Made by a program: the position numbers and the translations under genes. The notes under the pieces were generated by a model that ran no database searches, was not told the origin of the DNA, and saw only the letters and a program-made list of their open reading frames with translations. From CAVXFB01 sp963760935 (GTDB lineage Bacteria; Planctomycetota; Planctomycetia; Pirellulales; Thermoguttaceae), in assembly GCA_963760935.1 (NCBI GenBank), contig CAVXFB010000008.1, forward strand, positions 372,001-436,000: DNA of 64,000 nucleotides. Reading direction: 5' to 3'. Below are positions 36,573 through 44,844 of this stretch, piece by piece (within the stretch, counting starts at the first letter, position 1; every line of letters starts with the position of its first letter).

Positions 36573-37814
36573 TCACTTGTCATTCCCCTCCAGCTCCTTC
36601 GCCTTGGCGAGATCGGCCTGCGCCTTGTCGGTCTGGCCGAGCTTCTTATAGAGGCGACCGCGGGCCCGATAGACTTCTGCATCTTGCGGATCGCGGCGGA
36701 GCGATTCGCTGTACTCATTGATGGCTTCATCCGACTTGTGCAACCGTTCGAGGCAGCGGCCAAGCCAGAAATGCACTTCGGCCTCGTCCTCGTCGTAGCC
36801 CTTTTCAACCCGCATCCGCTGTAGCAGTCCGAAGGCGCGCCGGATCCGCCCTATCCGCCATTGGTGTTGGACTGTGGCCCAATCGTGCGTTCGCGCGTAT
36901 GGCCGCCACGGATAGGCCGCCTTGTTGGGAAAGCTCTGCAAAACTCGCTCGGGCGTGTCCCACCAATCGCAGAACCAGAGCGCCGGATCGGTTTTGAGCT
37001 TCATCTTCTCCGCCCAGGGGAGGAATACTTGGACGTAAAACGCCCGGGTCTGCTGGGCGGCGCGAAGTTCGTATTTGACGATGCCGGCCACGAAAGCCGT
37101 CTTCGAGACCTTTCCTTGGGCCGCTTCGTCGTTCAGCCGCACGAACTCCCGCGCAAAATTGACGTTGTGCAATTCATAGATCGCACCGGCCCAAAGCTCC
37201 TCGAACGATCGAGGGCTTCCCTGCTTCGGCCCGCTGTCATACGTTGCGGCGACCAGGATCGCGGCGTTCTCGCCGTCGCCGGGGGCCAAGTGCTCGGCAT
37301 CGGAATGCAGTGGCGGCGAAGGGTCCCAATCGATCGGCGAGCCAAGATCCTCGCCGGCGAACTTGCGGGCCGCCCAATCGCGCAGAAACGCCGCCTCTGC
37401 TTTGTACTCAGCCATCGCCGGCCGGTCGCGCAGCATCGCGGCTACCTGTTCCGATCCGTGCTGCAGCGCCTTTTCCGTAAGTTGTGCGCCGGATGATGGG
37501 CGATAGCCGTTGCCTGCGTCGTCAGGGTTCAGCCGGATCGCTACTTGCAGATCGGCCGAACCTTTGGCAAAGTCGCCGTGACGAAGTTGAACCATCCCCC
37601 GCGTACCGAGATACTTCGGCTGCTTGGGATCGAGTCGAACGGCTTCATCGAGCTTCGCAATGGCCGCGGCGTAATCACCATGGCTCAGTGATTGGTACGC
37701 TTGCTTCAGCGCATCATCGGCCGGATTCGCCTCGGAGACCGACGTGCCACCGAGGCACACGGCGGCGACGAGCAGAACAGTGGCGGAGCGGATTCGTGGC
37801 AGCAAAGGCTTCAT
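36573..37814 (-). CDS. Exported TPR-repeat protein
   Basis: 413 residues from MKPLLPRIRSATVLLVAAVC, a signal peptide. Tetratricopeptide motifs occur at the N-terminus (AYQSLSHGDYAAAIAKLDEA, RLDPKQPKYLGTRGMVQLRH) and the C-terminus (LGRCLERLHKSDEAINEYSE, YRARGRLYKKLGQTDKAQAD). The middle 220 residues (DWAARKFAGEDLGSPIDWDP, FFALC absent, AFYVQVFLPWAEKMK) form a different, Trp-rich region of unknown fold. TPRs mediate protein contacts; location outside the cytoplasm is inferred. The gene is convergent with the beta-CASP nuclease gene. Confidence 0.8.
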   Translation of the reverse strand: MKPLLPRIRSATVLLVAAVCLGGTSVSEANPADDALKQAYQSLSHGDYAAAIAKLDEAVRLDPKQPKYLGTRGMVQLRHGDFAKGSADLQVAIRLNPDDAGNGYRPSSGAQLTEKALQHGSEQVAAMLRDRPAMAEYKAEAAFLRDWAARKFAGEDLGSPIDWDPSPPLHSDAEHLAPGDGENAAILVAATYDSGPKQGSPRSFEELWAGAIYELHNVNFAREFVRLNDEAAQGKVSKTAFVAGIVKYELRAAQQTRAFYVQVFLPWAEKMKLKTDPALWFCDWWDTPERVLQSFPNKAAYPWRPYARTHDWATVQHQWRIGRIRRAFGLLQRMRVEKGYDEDEAEVHFWLGRCLERLHKSDEAINEYSESLRRDPQDAEVYRARGRLYKKLGQTDKAQADLAKAKELEGNDK

Positions 37815-38004
37815 GCCGCTATTATCATGCAATCAGAAGGTGACGGTCAACTCGGGCGGCGTTGGCTCGCCTGTGAAACCGACAGCCGGATGGCACAGGT
37901 AGCTCGCGGCCGAGTGGCGGCATAGCTGCCACGTCAGATACGCACTAGGCGAATCCTGGGGCACGAGATAAAACAGGGATAGCCTTGAAAACAGGAGATA
38001 TGAG

Positions 38005-38232
38005 ATGGATTGGCGCGACCGTATTACCGTTGATCCGGCCGTCTGCCACGGGCAGGCGTGCATCAAGGGCACTCGTGTCATGGCGGCGGTGGTGCTCGAC
38101 AACCTCGCCGCTGGCTTGGGGACAGACGAGATTCTACAGAGTTATCCGTCGCTGATGGCGGAAGATGTCCAAGCCGCGATGGCCTATGCCGCCGATCTTG
38201 CCCGCGAACGCATGGTCCCCTTGGGTGCATGA
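38005..38232 (+). CDS. DUF433 protein (antitoxin-type)
   Basis: 75 residues with the DUF433 signature: ITVDPAVCHGQACIKGTRVM, AAVVLDNLAAGLGTDEILQS and YPSLMAEDVQAAMAYAADLA. AGGAG lies 20 nt before the start. DUF433 proteins are usually encoded immediately upstream of a DUF5615 PIN-like protein, and the pair is regarded as a toxin-antitoxin system. Here the partner is cut to nine codons. Confidence 0.85.
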   Translation: MDWRDRITVDPAVCHGQACIKGTRVMAAVVLDNLAAGLGTDEILQSYPSLMAEDVQAAMAYAADLARERMVPLGA

Positions 38233-38258
38233 TGCTCAAGTTCAAGGTGAAGGGATAA
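38229..38258 (+). pseudogene. DUF5615 toxin remnant
   Basis: The frame ATG-ATG overlaps the DUF433 stop (ATGA) exactly as in intact pairs and reads MMLKFKVKG before TAA. The first seven residues match the usual DUF5615 start (M-L-K-F-K-V-D-E-N-L-P). The sequence breaks at GTGAAGGGATAAGAC, which resembles the AAAGGGGATAAGTC core of the inverted repeat 120 bp downstream. Confidence 0.55.
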
Positions 38259-38361
38259 GACGGTGCCAAGAAACGTCTTTGTCGCTTCCAAACCTCAATC
38301 TCTTCGCGGAGGGCGCAATAGCAGTTCGGAAACTAAACTGTTACCGCCCCTTTCTTGTCAA

Positions 38362-38384
38362 TAATTGGACTTATCCCCTTTTCT
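38362..38384. repeat. Left copy of a perfect 23-nt inverted repeat
   Basis: TAATTGGACTTATCCCCTTT continues with TCT and recurs in inverted orientation at 41917-41939 without mismatch. Both copies share the AAAAGGGG-A core with the ends of the RAYT element at 39406-40146. Confidence 0.85.
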
Positions 38385-38397
38385 CTCCGTAGCCGAA

Positions 38398-39285
38398 CTA
38401 CTTGCCATCCTTTTCATTCCTTTTGCCATATTTGTATAGCTCGCGTGCCTCTTTGCCTCGCTCAGCGGTGAACTTGCTGTTATCGAAGCCGGGCAATCGA
38501 ATCTTCGTGGAGGTTATGGCTTGCTTCGTGCGTTCTAGCGTCTCGATTTCCTTTTTCACGTCTTCCGTGAATGTCGCCTTCTCAGCGGCCGTGAAGGTGT
38601 GGGCGGGGCTTTCACCACCGTAAGCAGACGAGATTCCCTTTGCTAAGGCCATTTCCTCGATTGCCCGCCTGCAAACTGCAATCTGTATTAGGTAGAGAGG
38701 CTTGCCGGCCCACTTCCCCTTGTGTTTCCAGAATTCATCTTGTGGGTGAAACGTCGGAAAGATTCGCCATTCTTCTGCCCGTAGGTGACGTAGATACGGT
38801 GCGCCGAGGTCTTCTGACGCTATATGGGAGCAGAGTTCACCGACAGAAAAATTCCGTGCCGTCATATCCACGAAATCATTGTTATCACCCGTCAGCGCGT
38901 ATCGAGCGTCATTGATGTGTTGGACCAATCGCCACCACATTGCGTCCGACTTGGTCTTAATGACATTCTGCATTGCGTTCCACACGCGATCCTGTTCGGG
39001 CCAATCGTAGTTGTGGGCAAACAGGGGGACTTCGTTGTTCAATACAGTGAGTACAATCTTTGGCTCTTTGTTGTGGCTGACCATCGCCTCAATCAGGCGA
39101 TCCTCTTGGCGGGCATCACTCGTACCGGTCTTGACCTGCGCTACTGCGGACGAATGAAACGAGAGGCTGAGCAATAGCAGGATGGCGGTTGATGGGACCA
39201 AAGCGGTCCAAACGCGAACGACCAGCGGCACAGCTTGCTCCGGTTTCAATGCAATAACCTCCGTTTCCAATCGACGTAACGGCAA
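38398..39285 (-). CDS. Exported protein of unknown function
   Basis: 295 residues. A hydrophobic segment (VRVWTALVPSTAILLLLSLS) after 20 polar residues suggests a signal peptide or signal anchor. The rest is hydrophilic and probably helical, with WPEQDRVWNAMQNVIKTKSD, WWRLVQHINDARYALTGDNN and a Lys-rich C-terminus (YKYGKRNEKDGK). No family was recognised. It lies just inside the left 23-nt inverted repeat, and its base composition is less GC-rich than that of its neighbours, which agrees with transfer. Confidence 0.6.
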   Translation of the reverse strand: MPLRRLETEVIALKPEQAVPLVVRVWTALVPSTAILLLLSLSFHSSAVAQVKTGTSDARQEDRLIEAMVSHNKEPKIVLTVLNNEVPLFAHNYDWPEQDRVWNAMQNVIKTKSDAMWWRLVQHINDARYALTGDNNDFVDMTARNFSVGELCSHIASEDLGAPYLRHLRAEEWRIFPTFHPQDEFWKHKGKWAGKPLYLIQIAVCRRAIEEMALAKGISSAYGGESPAHTFTAAEKATFTEDVKKEIETLERTKQAITSTKIRLPGFDNSKFTAERGKEARELYKYGKRNEKDGK

Positions 39286-39327
39286 CCGCGTTTTTTCGGG
39301 TAAAGCTGCCCATCCTGGGAAGAAAGC

Positions 39328-39399
39328 TCTCGTTCAGTTCTCGTCTCCGCCGACAAGCTTTTGCTCTAGCTGGTCGGCTTGCCAAGCCAAGGCCGTCAG
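39328..39399 (-). pseudogene. 72-nt copy of the 3' end of the SPFH gene
   Basis: Identical at 70 of 72 positions to 42196-42267, the end of the SPFH-protein gene. It encodes LTALAWQADQLEQKLVGGDE plus N and the stop codon. The two differences (GTT-GGT versus GTC-GGC) are synonymous. It ends 6 nt from the left end of the RAYT element. It is therefore the tail of a paralogue or of a duplicated segment, cut off there. Confidence 0.8.
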
Positions 39400-39405
39400 G
39401 GCATG

Positions 39406-40146
39406 AAAAGGGGACATTACTGATTGTTAACTATTCGCGGGCGGCCGGGACCGCGAAGGGTAAACTCAAGGCCCAAACGCTTCGCCGTCCGTTGCACCCA
39501 TGCCTCGGTCCCAAGCGGCCGACCGCGGTTGACGCTCGTGCGTATTCCGTCGAGTTGCTCATCGTTCAGTCCGCGATTAACCCATGCTACCCAGTTGCGA
39601 GAACGTTTCACGGGCCACGGACTCAACGGAAGCTCGGACGATCCATGTGTCCGTCGCCACAGCCCGCTCCAACGCCACTCCTCTGCCCGTTCGACTAGCC
39701 CGGCTCGCAATGCGTTCGCCTCGACGTACCGACACAACGTCAGGAAGTAATCGTCCTCTGCCACGGGAAAACTCTTGAACCGTCCTTGGTAGAGATGGCC
39801 TCCGCCGCGGCTATGGTAATGCTCGTGGTAGCGGCGAACGTGCGTCACGCCCACCCAGCCCATCCATCGCCCTAGCGCTTCGTCCGACTTTGGCCGAGCC
39901 ACAAGATGCCAGTGATTGGGCATCAGGCAGTAGGTCAGCAATTCCACGCGGTATCGCTGCAAGCCTTCCGCCAACACCCGCTCGAACGCCTCGAAGTCAC
40001 CCGCCGTACGAAAAATCCGCATCCGCCCGTTGCCGCGGTTCAGCACATGGTAGATCATTCCTGCTTCGGTCGCTCGGGCGGTTCGTGGCATCGGAGCATT
40101 CTATCAACGCCGATCCTCCCCGTCAATATCAGTGATGTCCCCTTTT
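39406..40146. mobile_element. RAYT element with 19-nt terminal inverted repeats
   Basis: AAAAGGGGACATTACTGAT at 39406-39424 and ATCAGTGATGTCCCCTTTT at 40128-40146 are inverted copies with one mismatch. They tightly enclose the tyrosine transposase gene, whose stop codon lies in the left end. No target duplication is obvious, as expected for HUH-type transposition. Confidence 0.75.
39417..40091 (-). CDS. REP-associated tyrosine transposase (RAYT)
   Basis: 224 residues. Family signatures: RATEAGMIYHVLNRGNGRMR at the N-terminus, the HUH motif in YCLMPNHWHLVARP, GHLYQGRFKSF, and CRYVEANALRAGLVERAEEW carrying the catalytic tyrosine. The longer C-terminus (WVQRTAKRLGLEFTLRGPGR) is the form common in planctomycetes. 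These Y1 enzymes of the IS200/IS605 superfamily act on palindromic REP sequences. The surrounding inverted ends are presumably its substrates. Confidence 0.92.
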   Translation of the reverse strand: MPRTARATEAGMIYHVLNRGNGRMRIFRTAGDFEAFERVLAEGLQRYRVELLTYCLMPNHWHLVARPKSDEALGRWMGWVGVTHVRRYHEHYHSRGGGHLYQGRFKSFPVAEDDYFLTLCRYVEANALRAGLVERAEEWRWSGLWRRTHGSSELPLSPWPVKRSRNWVAWVNRGLNDEQLDGIRTSVNRGRPLGTEAWVQRTAKRLGLEFTLRGPGRPRIVNNQ

Positions 40147-40277
40147 CTGTCCTTTCTGTCCCGGCGAGAAGAAGCGGAGAAGCCTAGCCGTCCGAATCAG
40201 ATTTGGGCCACGGACTTCAAGTATGTTTGGGTCGGCGATCGGCACTGCTTCCTGGTAAGTTTTTTGGACGAGTATTG

Positions 40278-41729
40278 CTAAGCGGCTGGCACGCGTGGGC
40301 AGTTCAGGTAGCGGGTGTAGCGATCGAGAGTGACGCTGGTAAAAGCACATTGACTGCATACAGGATGTATTTCACCTGTTCCCAGTAATCCGCATCTCAC
40401 GCTTTGCGCCAACCCACCATTCCACAATGCCGCCGCGGAAGCCTCGCGTATGTGGCCGGGCTCGATGTATAACGGCGGATCGCTGAATATTGCAGTACTA
40501 CAACACAACCGTATCGTCCCATCCCATTTCATGAGGATGTAGCGAAACGGCTGGTGGCATGTTACCGTAGTGCCGAATTCTGGTGGAATTTCGACGTTAA
40601 TGCCCAGTTTTGCCCCAAGCTCCTGAGCAGCGAGAAATTCGCCCCGGGCGAGCTCCGGCGTCAGAAAAAGCGATTCCTCAAGCAACGAGGGCGAAAATAT
40701 CTTGAACAAGCCGACGCAAAGTCGTTTGAAACCATGCTGGGCTGCGAGTTCTACAAGTGGCCTCAGTTCCGAAATGTTCTTCCGGCTAGCCGTGAAGCTA
40801 ATCGACAGATACGGGCACGGCAAGTCACGCTTCTGGCTCGTCTCAATAAGACGATCTACGTTTTCCACTACCTTCGATAGTGAGGCGGTTCTAGTCTGCC
40901 GCTGCATCGTCTCACTAGCACCGTCAATGCTAATTGTGAGACTCGCAAAGCCACGCTCCAAAATCAAATCCACTACGCGAGGTCCCAAAGTCGTGCCATT
41001 ATTGAACATGGTGAAGCGGGGCCTCAGCGGCACTAGTTTGTCGAGGATCGGCTTGAAGTTGGGTGACAACACGGTTTCGCCATAGCCGACGAAATTAACC
41101 GTATCAGATCGTTCGATAAATGGTATGAAAGCATCGAGCAACTCCGGTTTCATGTCTCCGATCGGATTCTTCCCTTTATCCCAATAGTTCCTGGCGCAGG
41201 TTCGGCACGATAGGTTACAGCGGTTGGTGACCTCTATAGTGACATCGAGCGGCGTAGCCAACAACTCACTGCGATGTTCCCGCATGTCAATTTCGTACAA
41301 TTGGCCGTTTATTCGACGAAGAAAGTGGAGTGCCGTTGCGATTGGCTCGTCATTGCCCGATGGGTCACCCTTTTTCCGATTGAGCAAATGCACGGCGCGC
41401 TTTAGCAAGCTGGGCTTCAACTGAAGCGGGAAACGCTTCGTTCGTTTGGCTCCGCCGACAACGTAGGTAATTACAATCGCATCGGAGGAGCCGATTTTCG
41501 ACGTCGAAACAATGCCAACGTAACCGGTGGCAAACTGATAGTCCGGGTGGGCGGCTCTAACATCGGGCCGTTCGATTCGCGTCAGTTTCTCATTAGCCCC
41601 CTCAAAAACTACGTCCATAATTGGCTCGTTCGCTACAATCCATCCCGATATAGCTACCTGTGTGAGACTACGAGGCACCGCGAAAGGCGATTCAAGATGA
41701 ACGGCAATACCGGGAGCGATTTTTTTCAT
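40278..41729 (-). CDS. Radical SAM/SPASM protein with an N-terminal beta-rich domain
   Basis: 483 residues. The cluster motif CNLSCRTC (CxxxCxxC) lies at about residue 168, with ITVTNR-like VTIEVTNRCN before it and the radical SAM strands VNFVGYGETVLSP, TMFNNGTTL and LTISIDGASE after it. A SPASM-type C-terminus contains WDGTIRLCCS and CSQCAFTS, ready to hold an extra Fe-S cluster. The first 130 residues (FAVPRSLTQVAISGWIVANE) form a separate beta-rich domain I cannot name. The protein may modify a peptide or sugar-linked substrate. No peptide precursor was found beside it. It lies within the 23-nt inverted repeats. The start has AGGA at 9 nt. Confidence 0.8.
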   Translation of the reverse strand: MKKIAPGIAVHLESPFAVPRSLTQVAISGWIVANEPIMDVVFEGANEKLTRIERPDVRAAHPDYQFATGYVGIVSTSKIGSSDAIVITYVVGGAKRTKRFPLQLKPSLLKRAVHLLNRKKGDPSGNDEPIATALHFLRRINGQLYEIDMREHRSELLATPLDVTIEVTNRCNLSCRTCARNYWDKGKNPIGDMKPELLDAFIPFIERSDTVNFVGYGETVLSPNFKPILDKLVPLRPRFTMFNNGTTLGPRVVDLILERGFASLTISIDGASETMQRQTRTASLSKVVENVDRLIETSQKRDLPCPYLSISFTASRKNISELRPLVELAAQHGFKRLCVGLFKIFSPSLLEESLFLTPELARGEFLAAQELGAKLGINVEIPPEFGTTVTCHQPFRYILMKWDGTIRLCCSTAIFSDPPLYIEPGHIREASAAALWNGGLAQSVRCGLLGTGEIHPVCSQCAFTSVTLDRYTRYLNCPRVPAA

Positions 41730-42201
41730 GCCTTGACGTCCTCTTGCGAACGCGCTGCGAGTGAAAGGGGGGATTGGGGCAAGTTGCGAGACTGACCAGC
41801 CAGCCTTTTCAACCGGTTCGTGGACAGGACAATCGTACTGCCGAAGAGTGTTCTCGTAAACCCGAAAAGTTGGCTATGCGGGAACTGGTTGGATACTATT
41901 TCAAGCTGCAATGGGAAGAAAAGGGGATAAGTCCAATTACTTTCGTTTCCTTGGTCTTCCACGAGGTTGAAAGGTGGATTCGAGGCCGAGCTTGTCGGCG
42001 GTCATCGCCTGCCAGACGGCGCTGCCAAAGGGATGGCCACGCTGCACTCATGTTTGCACGGCCTCCAATTCCGCCTTCGGCTGTGGTCGATTCACAAGGC
42101 AAACATCAATAATCTGCACAGTCGCTTATGCTGACACTTATGCTGAGGCATATACCTACTATTCTACCATTCGTGGAGCTCTTGACGCCGTTGGTTCTCG
42201 T
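41730..42201. other. Gene-free stretch at the right end of the rearranged patch
   Basis: 470 bases between the radical SAM start and the SPFH stop. It includes the right 23-nt inverted repeat (41917-41939) and then sequence without a supported gene. Several short frames lack start signals. It probably contains the radical SAM promoter on the left and insertion debris on the right. Confidence 0.4.
41917..41939. repeat. Right copy of the perfect 23-nt inverted repeat
   Basis: Inverted and identical to 38362-38384. The core AAAAGGGGATAAGTCC resembles the RAYT terminal sequence AAAAGGGGACAT, so it may be a substrate or relic of the same transposase group. Confidence 0.85.
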
Positions 42202-43512
42202 TCAGTTCTCGTCTCCACCAACAAGCTTTTGCTCTAGCTGGTCGGCTTGCCAAGCCAAGGCCGTCAGCACCCGGCTAATCTCCATCGGTGTTGTGGTCTC
42301 GGCCAATTGATTGGCTTGGAGAACCACCATCTCGGTCGAGCCGATTGTCTTGATCGCAAAGGCGGCGTGCAGTGTGCCCGTGTTATACCGCAAGAGTTCG
42401 GCGGCATTCTTTTCGACATACGGGCCACAGACCGACCAATAGTTCACCGTCGGATGACCGGCCTGATCAACCTGGCCAACCTCGACGTTGACCACTTGTT
42501 TCCTAAGTGCGCCGACCGGCACGGTGATCTGTAAGACGCCGCCCGAGTCGTTGACAGGATAGCCAGCGGCGGAAGCCACGGCGCGAACGGCGGCCTTCGG
42601 ATCGCTGATGGTGGCGGACATCGTCGCGGCCGGACCGGCTGGCGCGACCGCAGTTCCCGTCGCACCGCTCATGGCCTGCTGGATCATGCCGGGCATCATC
42701 ATGCCGAAGCCCGCGCCCATGCCCATCCCCATCGCTCCGCCGGCGACGCCTCCGCCTCCTTGTTCGGCCAGCTTGGCCATGCTGTTGGCGGCCTGAAATT
42801 TCATGAAGGCATTCAGGTCGCCGACGGCGCCCATCGCACTTCGGGCGTCGATGGCCTTCTGCACTTCTTCTGGCGGCGTGATGGAGTTGATGAAGAAATC
42901 GACCAATTCGAGCCCATACTTGGCAAAATCACCCGCGAGCTTCGTATGCGTGTCGGCGGCCACCTGATCGTACTTCGAGGGCAGATCGAGCAGGGCAATT
43001 TTTTCCGCCCCTAATACATCGGTCAGCCGCGAGACCATCAGGTCCTTCAGATACGACGTAACCGCTTCGGTCGAGTAGATGCCCTGGGTGCCGAGGAGCG
43101 TGCTGACCAGCAGCGACGAGTCGGACACTCGGAACGAGTACTTGCCGAAGCTGCGCAACCGCACGACGCCGAACTCGCTATCGCGCAGGACGATTGGCTG
43201 CAACGTGCCCCACTTCTGATCGATGAACGTCTGCTTGCCGATGAAATAGACCTGGGCTTGGAAGGGGGACTTTTCCCAAGGTATGGTCAACAGCCGGGTC
43301 AGAATCGGCACGTTGAGCGTCGTGAGCGTGTGCCGGCCGGGGCCGAATGTGTCGAGTGCCTTGCCGTCGCGAAAAAAGACCGCCTCTTGGTTCTCCTGCA
43401 CGATCAGTTGTGCGCCGAGCTTGATGTCGGCCGATCCCTCGAGCGGGATGCGCGCCACGATCGATTGGTTCGTGTTGTCGAAGAACTGGATGACTTCCAA
43501 GCGAATGGCCAT
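42202..43512 (-). CDS. SPFH domain protein
   Basis: 436 residues from MAIRLEVIQFFDNTNQSIVA with AAGGAG upstream. The N-terminal two thirds form an SPFH/band-7 type domain (LIVQENQEAVFFRDGKALDT, FGPGRHTLTTLNVPILTRLL, DLVDFF-like YGLELVDFFINSITPPEEVQ). A Gly/Met-rich hinge (GGAMGMGMGAGFGMMMPGM) follows, and the C-terminus ends in a helical domain (ISRVLTALAWQADQLEQKLV). No membrane segment is seen at the start. Related proteins are annotated as virion-core or YdjI-like, linked to membrane stress. The role is unknown. A copy of its last 24 codons lies at 39328-39399. Confidence 0.85.
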   Translation of the reverse strand: MAIRLEVIQFFDNTNQSIVARIPLEGSADIKLGAQLIVQENQEAVFFRDGKALDTFGPGRHTLTTLNVPILTRLLTIPWEKSPFQAQVYFIGKQTFIDQKWGTLQPIVLRDSEFGVVRLRSFGKYSFRVSDSSLLVSTLLGTQGIYSTEAVTSYLKDLMVSRLTDVLGAEKIALLDLPSKYDQVAADTHTKLAGDFAKYGLELVDFFINSITPPEEVQKAIDARSAMGAVGDLNAFMKFQAANSMAKLAEQGGGGVAGGAMGMGMGAGFGMMMPGMIQQAMSGATGTAVAPAGPAATMSATISDPKAAVRAVASAAGYPVNDSGGVLQITVPVGALRKQVVNVEVGQVDQAGHPTVNYWSVCGPYVEKNAAELLRYNTGTLHAAFAIKTIGSTEMVVLQANQLAETTTPMEISRVLTALAWQADQLEQKLVGGDEN

Positions 43513-43892
43513 GGCGATCTCCTTGGCGATGTGCGATGGGCTAAGCAGAATGGCATCATACAAGTCAGGAGTGGTTGGTGGCTAGTGGCTGTTGCTTCCA
43601 CCTATCTGAACGTGACGGGCACCACGGGCTGCTTCTTAGCCTATGCGGCCGCCAATTTATGCACTGGCCGGTAAGTTGCCGCCAACTAATGGTCGGATGC
43701 TTTGAATATTCCTTTCGCATCCCCCCTAATCGCCCCGAGTTGACGTCTTTCTCCTCTCGATTCATCTTGGCGTAATCCGCAACCGATGCTATAGTCCCGC
43801 CCTCTCTTGTCTGGTGTTTCCTTCGTGCAATAGCCCGCGACGACAACGAATCAGGCTGACCCGAATGTCTGCCTTACCTCGTACATAGAGCT

Positions 43893-44588
43893 ATGACCAT
43901 TGCCCGTGGCCGAAGACTCCTAATAGTGCTTTGCGGCTTGGCAGCCGTGACGGGTTCGGGCTGCGCCGATCTCGACTTCCTTCCCTCGTGGGTTCCGTTC
44001 CAGAGTGCCGCCTCCGATCAACTTCCGGGCGTGGTTACTCCGGCGGAGCGCATCGCGGACTTGCGCAAACTTGCGGACAAGGCTGCCAACACCAGTGCGG
44101 AGGAGAAACTGCGGGTCTCGCAGCAGTTGGTCGCATCGATCCGGACCGAGAAGGACCCGTTGATACGCGACGAGATCATCCGCACTTTGGGCCGATATCC
44201 CGGGCCCGGCGTGGAGGCCATCCTCAAGGCGGCGCTCAGCGATGCCGATACTCAAGTCCGTGTGGCGGCCTGCGAGGCATGGGGGAAGCACGGCGACGCC
44301 ACGGCGGTAAAACTTCTCTCCGAGGCGCTGCGAAGCGACGTCGATGCAGACGTGAGGCTGGCCGCGGCCAAGGCACTGGGCGACACGAAGAACTCGGAGG
44401 CCGTGGGCCCGCTCGGCGAGGCGCTCAACGACGCCGATCCGGCCATGCAGTATCGGGCCGTCTTATCGTTGAAGCGGGTGACCGGTAAGGACCTGGGCAA
44501 CGACGTCAACCGATGGCAACAGTATGTCAAGGGTGAGGTGCAGGAGACGCCCCCGTCGATGGTCGAACGTTTTCGCCGTCTGTTCTAA
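43893..44588 (+). CDS. HEAT-repeat lipoprotein
   Basis: 231 residues. The N-terminus (RRLLIVLCGLAAVTGSGC) ends in a lipobox with Cys at about residue 24. After a linker, HEAT repeats run from about residue 90: EIIRTLGRYPGPGVEAILKA, VRVAACEAWGKHGDATAVKL and VRLAAAKALGDTKNSEAVGP. It is predicted to be membrane-anchored outside the cytoplasm and to act as a protein-contact scaffold. It is transcribed in the direction of the diadenylate cyclase gene 256 nt downstream. Confidence 0.8.
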   Translation: MTIARGRRLLIVLCGLAAVTGSGCADLDFLPSWVPFQSAASDQLPGVVTPAERIADLRKLADKAANTSAEEKLRVSQQLVASIRTEKDPLIRDEIIRTLGRYPGPGVEAILKAALSDADTQVRVAACEAWGKHGDATAVKLLSEALRSDVDADVRLAAAKALGDTKNSEAVGPLGEALNDADPAMQYRAVLSLKRVTGKDLGNDVNRWQQYVKGEVQETPPSMVERFRRLF

Positions 44589-44844
44589 TGGGCCACGGCC
44601 GAGGCCGTGACGATGGTTTGTCATGTTCGTTGGGACGGAGTCGTTCGTTCCGCCGCGCTCCTCCAAGATGAAAAAGCATTGAGGCGCCATGACTGCGTTG
44701 CCGTTGCCTCAGGAAGCGAAAAGCCGTACGATAAGGCTCGTTCGGATCGCGCCTTGCTCGTTGCGAGTCTGCGATCCCGATACGTTGCGCCCGCCGCTTG
44801 GCTTGGCTGTGGGCGGTGAGGGCGTCAGCGGAGGCCGCCAGCCC

